A stretch of 64,000 nt of DNA, from positions 946,078 through 1,010,077 of the forward strand of contig SCFE01000040.1 in NCBI GenBank assembly GCA_004352715.1, read 5' to 3'. The notes beneath the pieces were generated by a model. That model did not search any database and was not told where the DNA came from. It was given only the letters and a program-made list of their open reading frames with translations. The stretch is from Hofstenia miamia (Eukaryota > Xenacoelomorpha > Acoela). Both the position numbers and the translations under genes were made by a program. Below, piece after piece: positions 49,501-59,357 of the stretch. Each line of letters starts with the position of its first letter. Position 1 is the first letter of the stretch.

Positions 49501-52500
49501 CCGATGCTAGAAACTCATCAATAAATCTTGAAAATTCGTTAGCAGCAAGATCAGATAAGTTGGGCCTAACGAGCAAACCTCTAATCCTTAATTCAAAATT
49601 ATTTACAGTTATGTTTTCCAGGAAAAATGAAATCATCAAGAACTGAAACCTCTGATGATATTTCAATGACTCATTATCATATAAAGCGATAATTATCATA
49701 AAATAGTCAGTTCTATCTTTTGTATAAATTGTGATTTATTTTTCAATATTTTTCAATTCAATAATAAATGTGTTGCGTATTAGCAATAAAGTATCTGTAA
49801 TGGAAGAAGAATAGAAGGAAATTCATAAAACGAAGATTGGTTGAGGTATTCGTGTTTCTGATAGTGAATAAAAATAATTTTTTTAGAAATCTCATTTCTT
49901 TTCATTCTGTGAGGATTGTTTTTAAATTAATGGCATTTTTTAGCATTTATTTAATACAAATATTTTAAGTTGGCCCAAGAAAATGTTCAAGTATTGCATA
50001 TACTGTGTATGCTTATGTATTGATATTTTGCTTGAGTAAAATAATCAATGTAGGAGGAGGTATTATCATTCGGCGGTTTTTAATTGCATAATCTAATGTA
50101 TATCAATTTTATTGATTGAGAATTGAGACATATTTACTGCTCATATATGCAATTTAACAATATATTTTCGTTTCAAATAGAACATGTGAATTTATTGCAA
50201 ATTGCCTTTAATATTACTGCTAAATTGATTGCTACATTATTTTGATAAAATTTCAGTTTGCGCACAATTAACTGGTTATAATTGATATTTTATTTGCTTA
50301 AATACAGATTTCATTATTTTTTCATCATTTGTTTCAAGTAGCTAGTCAACACTGCTACAAAATGTTGCCAAGAACTCCAACATTTTGGCAAGAAATTCAA
50401 ACAATTTTTTAGCGACCTTTTGACATGCCAATTTAACAAACCAAATATTATAGTGTGGCGATGGAATGGACAGTCTAGCTCTAAACTAATATCTTAATGC
50501 ACTGTGTAGGTAATAAATGAGATGTATTAATGTGATTTGGCGAACTTAATTTCCACTAAAATGCCTTTTTTTAATTGTATAAAACATGCTTCATTTTCTT
50601 AATAATTCAAGTTATTAAAAATTGAAATTGCGAATTTCTCATTGTAATATCAGTTTTGGCATCGCCATCCATCATACTGGTTAAAGTTTATTGAATTTCC
50701 TTAAAATTCTTAGTTATTCAAATGTCATAATGTCTTACGAAACAATTTGAATTTTGAATATATTCATTGTGTATGCTTATTTCAAGAATTCTTTTGAAAC
50801 TTTCTCTGAATTAGTTATGTTAATTTCCTTCGACATTGTGTGAGCTAGCCAGATAGTATACTGGTTTCCTTATTCATTAAATGTCAATAATAAACATTGT
50901 ATACAAAGAAGCAAATAGAGAAAAGATTAAAACTATTCAAATGACTAATTCTTTTTTAGCTGTGCAATTTATCCTTTTACTCACTCTTGACACATTTGAA
51001 AAAGTTTGTAATTACTTTCTTATTGCCAATGTTCTGAAATTTATCATTTCATTAGCACTCCAACGGCCATTCGTCCTTGAGAATGATTTGACAAATGCCT
51101 TTTTGACAATGTCAAATTCAAATTGATTTGAACATAGCAGATGTTGCCATTTTAGTGTTTAAAAGCATTGGTATAGGCAATTTTACATTGTAGTAGTGCA
51201 TGCCTGAAAATTGGCTGTTCGATTTATTGCTGATAATTGACCTAGTATTTAGTAATTAAAAATTGATGGATTCAGCTTTCAATTTCGATTTAATTATGAA
51301 TTATCAGTTATTTTAAAAAATGTTTCTAACATGGTAGGTCTGTTTTGTTTGAACCAATCATATTTAGGCAATACAGCTTGCGAAAATGTTCTTGATCTAA
51401 ACCCTAAGTGCTTGCTATGTTTTCTTTTTGTTTTCAATAGTTCTTTCAAAGAAAAGTTTCTGAAGACAGTATTTATAGCTATCAATATCTTTTGAGAAAA
51501 TTGATAATTAACTGGCAAGTTTAAAATGATTGATTGATCATTTAGATTGTCTCTTGTAGTTTGATTATCTAACAATCCAGTTTTAACTGCGGAATCTTGT
51601 TTTGGTTTCTTAGGATATCTTTCAGTCGTTATACTGATCATGCCTGATGGCAAGGGATATGTACTTAATTCAAATATTACGCAATCTTTACAATAAATTT
51701 CAACAATGCATTTTTATAAGATACCTTAAACTTTTAGAAATGATTCTGTATTCATTGGTGAGGAACTCGCTGCTAAATTTTGATCTATGATAGTAATCCA
51801 TTCCTTAAAAACGGTTTGATAATAATTTTAAATAATACTATTTATGCATTTGAACCCGAAAAGCCAATATTGATGTACCTTTATTAAAGTGTAGTTGCAC
51901 TTGCGTTAAAACTTTTTGTTGCTATAGACTTCGATTGATTTATTCGTAATTGCGGTTTGTAGCAATATTTGCATTTCCTGTTTAGTGAAAAAATGCGCAT
52001 TCCTGCATATTGTGATCGTATCTTGTGGCATTGCAGAAGAAGAGATGCGCTGATTTGTGAATCCACCCGTTCTATAAACGAGATGCTTGTTAGTGATCAC
52101 AAGCCTATAGTAAATTTGTTCACGCTAAAAGCTGCCATTGAGAATCTTGAGAAGAAGCAACTGCTGAGGATTGAGCTTGTCAAAGAGCAGGACAGGCTCG
52201 AAAATGATGCTCTACCGCAAGCTGAAATATCCAGCAATGAGGTATGCATTAATCGTTTTTTAGTGCTGAGAAACTTTGTTAAGGTGTAAGTATTCAGTCC
52301 TCCTGACGGTAGGGTAAAATTTTGCAATTAAATTTTGTCCTTAACAACCTCATAAACCGCTGATATGCCCATGTACATGGTTTTACAAATTTACTGGAAT
52401 ACCACCAACTAAAACCTAAAGTGCTAGTTAAGATGCAATCCGTGCAAGCAGTGCACTTGCTGTTGTTGTTACTAAAGACTTTCCAGAGAAATTTAGTCAG

Positions 52501-53283
52501 TAATGTAATATATATATTTTACTTTTTAATTATTTAATTTTACCGTTTTCCTTTATTTTACTTACCGATTAAAAATTAAGAATCGCTGTGTAGTGAATAT
52601 TTTGAAGATGAAATCGATTCCTGAAGCAGTTGTCAAAACTTTCCGAGCACGAGCTTTTCTTAATATTAACTTCAATTCAGAACGGTTAATTCACAAAATG
52701 AACCTTATTATGATAGTTGTTGTTTCTAGATCGATTTCGGGAATGTTCATTTCCTTGAAGAGAAGATCTGTACATTGCAGCTTAAGAATACTGGCATAGT
52801 CGCACTTAAATATGCATTCAAGAAAGGCGCCAAGAACTTGCTCGTGAAACCAACTTGCCAAATTAAGCCTACAAGTGGATATTTAGCACAGGGTATGTAC
52901 TTTGTTGTAAACTTTATCACCGCTTTGTTTTACAGTCTTTATGCAATACATTGAATAGAAAAGAAATTATTAACTACCTTTTTTGCTCTACTATGTACAT
53001 CTCTACACGTTGTCTTATTTTGATAATGCTTTATAAATATTTGTTTGTTGCCATCCCAAAAACCTTTGCCAAGAACCAGCTGTGATTAGCAAGTGATTTA
53101 GAAGTTGTAAACTTTATATACGTGATCGGATAATTATGTACAACCGATCAAAATCCTCTATATGAATTTGTAGAAACAGTTCACCTGCAATTATTGATTG
53201 CCGGGTTCGTTTCCACCACCACAAAGAACATTTTTAAGTTTGGGGAACTGAATTCCAGTTAAGGTATCTTAATTACAATATAT

Positions 53284-53344
<61 letters not shown>

Positions 53345-56300
53345 ATAAATCAACTCGACATTTCGAGTACTCGAACTCAACTCGCTATTTGTTTCAATTT
53401 CATCTATTTTTCATCCATGATTACCTATAATGTCGAAGAATCCAACAAACTTTTATAATTTACCCCAAATTGTAAGTCTTCACGCATGGTTTCTCTTATT
53501 TAGTTTCGCATGTTGTATCTTTTCCCTGCATAATTATATATATAGCTTAGCCTACCGAGAACAATAAGTGTAAATATAATTGTAACTCGACTCTAACTCT
53601 CGAGTTAGGGTTCCAACTCGATTCGAACTCAACTCACATATATATATATNNNNNNNNNNNNNNNNNNNNNNNNNNNNNNNNNNNNNNNNNNNNNNNNNNN
53701 NNNNNNNNNNNNNNNNNNNNNNNNNNNNNNNNNNNNNNNNNNNNNNNNNNNNNNNNNNNNNNNNNNNNNNNNNNNNNNNNNNNNNNNNNNNNNNNNNNNN
53801 NNNNNNNNNNNNNNNNNNNNNNNNNNNNNNNNNNNNNNNNNNNNNNNNNNNNNNNNNNNNNNNNNNNNNNNNNNNNNNNNNNNNNNNNNNNNNNNNNNNN
53901 NNNNNNNNNNNNNNNNNNNNNNNNNNNNNNNNNNNNNNNNNNNNNNNNNNNNNNNNNNNNNNNNNNNNNNNNNNNNNNNNNNNNNNNNNNNNNNNNNNNN
54001 NNNNNNNNNNNNNNNNNNNNNNNNNNNNNNNNNTGAAATAAGATCAAGATTGGTGAATAAACAGAAAAGTTGTTTTAACATGAAAATTTTCTAATGCATG
54101 CAATTTTAATTAATTTAAAGTGTAGTTAATTGTAATTAATTTTCCTTCCAAAATTGTTCTGATAAACAGCTAGAGTCTTGACGAAAGCTCTTAGACTCCC
54201 TGGGAACTGGTGAGTTCCCCGAGCTGAGAAGGATACCAGCATGAAGCTATATATATATATATTAATAATAATAATAATAATGGCTATATTTAACCAAAAT
54301 ATGGTTATCAAACAAAATATTGCAAATAAATAATAATGTACATTAAATTTCACTTATATGTGGATCTTGAGATTCGGCAATTTGAACAACTACAAGATAA
54401 AAACCAGCTACATATTCTCTCTGGATCGAATTTTTCTTGAATATATTGACGAAAGAATTTCTTAATCCTTTTTTTGAATTGATGACTTGTCTGATCTAAT
54501 TCAATATCACTATTCATAATTAAATAATTTCCTAGGTGAATAATTCTATCAAAGTAATTAGAAAATTGTAGTGTTCTTGTAGATCTTTTAATTTGAAATA
54601 GTCTTTTGCATTTTAATCTGGCATTGATGACATTGTATTTATAGCTAATATAATTAAAGATGTTAAAGTCATATTTATTTGTTAAGAGCTTATTGAAAAA
54701 TATTAAGTCATTTATTTGAAATTGAATGGCTATAGGAAATATGTTTTCATCAGCTAAGTTTTGATAATTGACTCTCTTATTTTGTAAAATCCATTTTAGG
54801 CATTTTCTTTGAAAATTTTCAAGTAATAAAAATTGACTGCGTGAAGGCCACCAACATGGAGATGCATAAGTTATTATTGGTAAAATGCAACTTTTAAATA
54901 AGTTAATCTTAATACAAGATGATGTCGACCAAGGAACATTTCTTTTAATATAAAATAAAGTTCTTACAGATTTATTCATTATAAATTCCACATGGACATT
55001 CCAATTTAGATTGTAAGATATATTCAAACCAAGATCTAATATATTATTTGCAAATAGTATTGGAGAATCTTTTATATAAAATTGAAGACNGTAAAATGCA
55101 ACTTTTAAATAAGTTCATTTTAATACAAGATGATGTAGACCAAGGAACATTTCTTTTAATATAAAATAAAGTTCTTACAGATTTATTCATTATAAATTCC
55201 ACATGGACATTCCAATTTAGATTGTAAGATATATTCAAACCAAGATCTAATATATTATTTGCAAATAGTATTGGAGAATCTTTTATATAAAATTGAAGAC
55301 TTTTATTTATATATAAAGATTGTCTAAAGCAGATTACTTTAGATTTATTAACATTAAAGTTGATCATATTTACATCACTCCAAGTAATAACCTTATTAAT
55401 TTCATTTTGAATATTTTCATGGAAGATACTAGTAGTTAATAATTTTGTATCATCTGCAAATAGCCAACAATCACTATTACAACATTCTGGTAAATCATTA
55501 ATAAATATAAGGAATAATAAAGGTCCAAGGACACTTCCTTGAGGAACTCCACTAGTTACTGATATAGGATGTGATAGAAAGCCGTTTATATTTACAATTT
55601 GATATCTGTTAGATCTGAAATAATCGTATTAATCGTTCATCAAATCCGAAATTTATCATTTTCATTAGTAATATATTGTGTGGAATTGTATCAAAGGCTT
55701 TTCTGATATCAAAATATATTCCATATGAAACTACTTTGTTATCTAAATTATTGTATATAGTATTAAGATAATCCAAAAGATTAGTAATTGTGGAAGAACC
55801 TCGAATGAAACCATGTTGGGATGATTTGATCTTTATTTTCACCATGTTGGGATGATTTGATCTTTCTTTTTATAAATGGATAAATGAAATTATGTAAACA
55901 TCTTTCAAAGATTAAAGACAGTCGTGGTAAGATACTGATCGGTCTATAGTTAGTTACTTTTGTAAGGCTGCCTGATTTACGAATTGGTACTACATAAGCA
56001 GTTTCCCATATATTAGAATAAACACCTGACGAAATTATTTTGGAAAATATGTTAATAATTGAAGGTAATAATTCAAAGGATAGTTCTTTAATGAAAATTG
56101 ATGGTATCTTATCAAATGAAAGTGCAGATGTTGACTTCTGTAAATCTATAATCTTTAGAATATCTGAACTAAGTAGACACATGTCATCCAAATTTATAAT
56201 ATTTATGTAATCTTTTTAATTTTCTTCGAATGTTTCTGTGTTTTTTACAAAAACCGTAGAAAAATATGCATTAAACATATTTGCCATTGAGTAACTGTCA

Positions 56301-59300
56301 AAACTTTTTTCACCATTCCATTCTATGATATTTGGAATTTGACTTTTACATAATCCTCTTAAATGTTTGAATATAGTATTAGGGGAAGTTGCGTTAAACG
56401 AATTTAGAAACACCATTTTGTCCAGTTCAATTGAGTCATTAAAATCATTATATAATTTTTTAAGTTTTTCATCAAAACATAGTAATGTCTGCTTGATCTT
56501 TTTTGCGCTTACAAGTATTTATTTTATTTAAAATATGGACAGTATGCGAAGAATAAAATGAATGTAGTTCACATCTTCGTTTTCTTTTGCGTGGAATGAA
56601 AGTATCTATTAAACTATATATATTGCCATACCAAGAATTCAAAAAATCATTTATATTGTTGAAATCTTTTAAAGGAAGTTCATTTAATAGAAGTTTAATT
56701 GAAGAATAGTCTGCATTATTGAATGAATATTTCATTTCATTAGATATATTCTCAAACTTAACTGTAAAATAATCTAAGTTAAACAAAATAAGACTATGAC
56801 GAGAGAGATTTTGAAAATCACTTTTAATAACATCAGTAATGTAATCAGTGTTTAAGTTTGTCGTAAATATAAGATCAAGAATATTACCAGAAGGATAAGT
56901 TGGAACAGTTACAAGTTGTATCATATTAAATTCTAAAAACATCCCAAGAATTTGCATTTCGTATGTACAATTTGAAGAATATGTATTCCAGTCAGCAGAT
57001 GGTAAATTGAAATCACCAACAATATATATCTCTTTAGTACTAGTTCCTGTTAAAGAACAATGTAAATCAAATGCATTTAGATAAGATTTTAAGCATTCTT
57101 CGATGGTTTCAGGACGAATACAGTAATTACTGTGTTTTGGGGGAATGTATATACAGATTAGAAGCGTACAAGTGTTTTCATAATTAATAACAGCATTGCA
57201 AGCAAACTCAAATATACAATTCGTATTAAGCTGAGAATATTAAAATTCTTGTAATGTCTTACCAGCAATCAGAACACCACCATGAGGACCAGAGATTCGA
57301 TCAGACCTTGAAATAACATTGTAGCTACTAGCATATGGAAACAGTTCTGAAGACAAAACTGTTGAATCAAGCCATGTTTCTGTAAAGCAGCATATTTGAG
57401 GTGCATGTAGATTTAGCAAGTTGTTCATTGAAATCTTCTTAGAAATATTCCTAATATTCTCAACATTTAGAAGTAAAATAATAAAATTTGAATCAGCAGA
57501 CTTTTTCATTGTTTCATTCTTTAGTCATGCACTAGAGTTTATTTCATTATAAAGAGCAATTGAATCCTTACTATCGTCTAGATAATAATTCTTATAAAAG
57601 AGTTTTAAATTTCTAATCTTAAGATCAGATTTGTTTATTCCTAAATTACTAATATCCCAACGTAATTTTAAAAGACGTTTTTCTGCATTTAATTTACTGA
57701 ACGACATAAATGGCTTAATAAAAAGATTTGTTACATCTAATTTATATCTACTGGCTAATAGTTTTCGACGATCCCATGAATTCTTGAAAGTTATAACAAG
57801 AGGTCTCGGTTTAATATTATTTGATTTACCTCTTCTCTTAATATCATCAAGTCCAGAAAAATCACCAATAAGATTATGTATAAATTTTGTCACACTGTCA
57901 AAATCATTAGTAAGACATTCTATAGATTTCACATTAGATTGTTCAGGCAATCCAAAAAGCACCAAATCATTAGAATTTTGTTGTTTATGCAGCTCACTTG
58001 TATTTCGATTTTCTATATTAAATGATTGATTTTTACTTAATTTAGTAGAAAAATCAGATATCGAATTTACAAGCTTTTCAAATTGATTTTCAATGCCTTG
58101 AATCTTATTATTCATGTATTCAAACTGCTTATTTGATGTGTTATTAGATGTAACAATTGACTTTAAAGCATTTTGAGCTTCCCTATGGGATAGTTCATGA
58201 CCTGTATTTCTGTTAAACTTAGAATGTGTTCTACTTTACAAATGTCAAATCTATCTGGTAAAACCATTGTATTATATTTTTAATTGAATTTAATTAACGT
58301 ATGCTAAAAAAAAATTTCCTACCGTTCACAAGATATATATATATAGTGTGTGTGCGTCAAAAGTAGCTTGACTTTCCAAATTACAATAACTTTTTATTTA
58401 CATGAAACCAAACAATAATATATGTAAATAAACAAACTCTAATAAGGGGAATTACAGATATATTAAAACAAATGTTTAAATAGTCCTCTATTCTGTTCAG
58501 TAGTAATTTCACATCTTGGTATCATATTCTGGACAACTCGATGTAATTCATCAATGTTAAGTGAATCAAATGCTTTTATGATCCTTCTTTTTAAATCATC
58601 CAGGTTCATTGGAATGTATGTATTATATACCCGTGACTTTAGAGTAGACCACAAATAAAAGTCAAGTAGACTCAGGTCAGATGATCTAGGAGGCCATGCA
58701 TGACCAAAACATCTGCCAATAACACGCTCAGCTGGCAACTGAGTGCTGATGAAATCCCTGGCTTGTTTGGAGTAGTGTGGTGGCGCACCATCATACTGAA
58801 AATTAACAGACTACATTTTTCGGTTCTGTCTTAGTTGTGGAAACATGGTCATGAAGCATACTAGTGTAATTATCCTGATTTACTGTACCCTGAAAGAAAA
58901 TTGGCCTTAGCACATAATTTGCACTGAATGCCATCAACACACGTATTTTTTCAGGGGGCAAGCCTTCTGTTATTACTTTCCGTGGGTTCTCAGGCGTCCA
59001 TATGGTACAATTATGATGGTTGACCATTCCATCAATAGAAAAATAGGCCTCATCTGACCAAAGCACGTTATTGAGCAAATTAGCATTAGCTAAAATCCAT
59101 TGTGCAAATTCCATTATTGCAGTATAGTTTTAATATTTCCAGTCTAGTCTCTAAATCCATGTACTGAAAAAAAAATAAAATGGTTATGTATAACATAAAT
59201 TCCCTTTATATAGTTATAAAATATATAAAAATATATAAAAAAAATATTTCATCATCTTTTCCGTGATTGGTTGAATTTTTAGTTAGTTTAAAAGTCAAGT

Positions 59301-59315
59301 TACTTTTGACACACA

Positions 59316-59357
<42 letters not shown>

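Larger units (their letters stand above)
54245..58290 (-). mobile_element. Near-full-length CR1/L2/jockey-type LINE, inactivated
   Basis: In sense: ORF1 from 58267, ORF2 from 57509 to 54350, a short 3' UTR with ACCATATTTTGGTTAAATAT, and an (ATT)n tail near 54261-54282. At about 4 kb it is close to full length. A 210-bp block (54880-55089) is repeated at 55091-55300 around a single N, probably an assembly artefact. It lies antisense in the 7.2-kb intron before the phosphatase exon at 60137. Confidence 0.85.

Noticed and set aside
57631-58029. Plus-strand 132-codon frame
   Set aside because: Antisense shadow of the LINE ORF1 on the minus strand.
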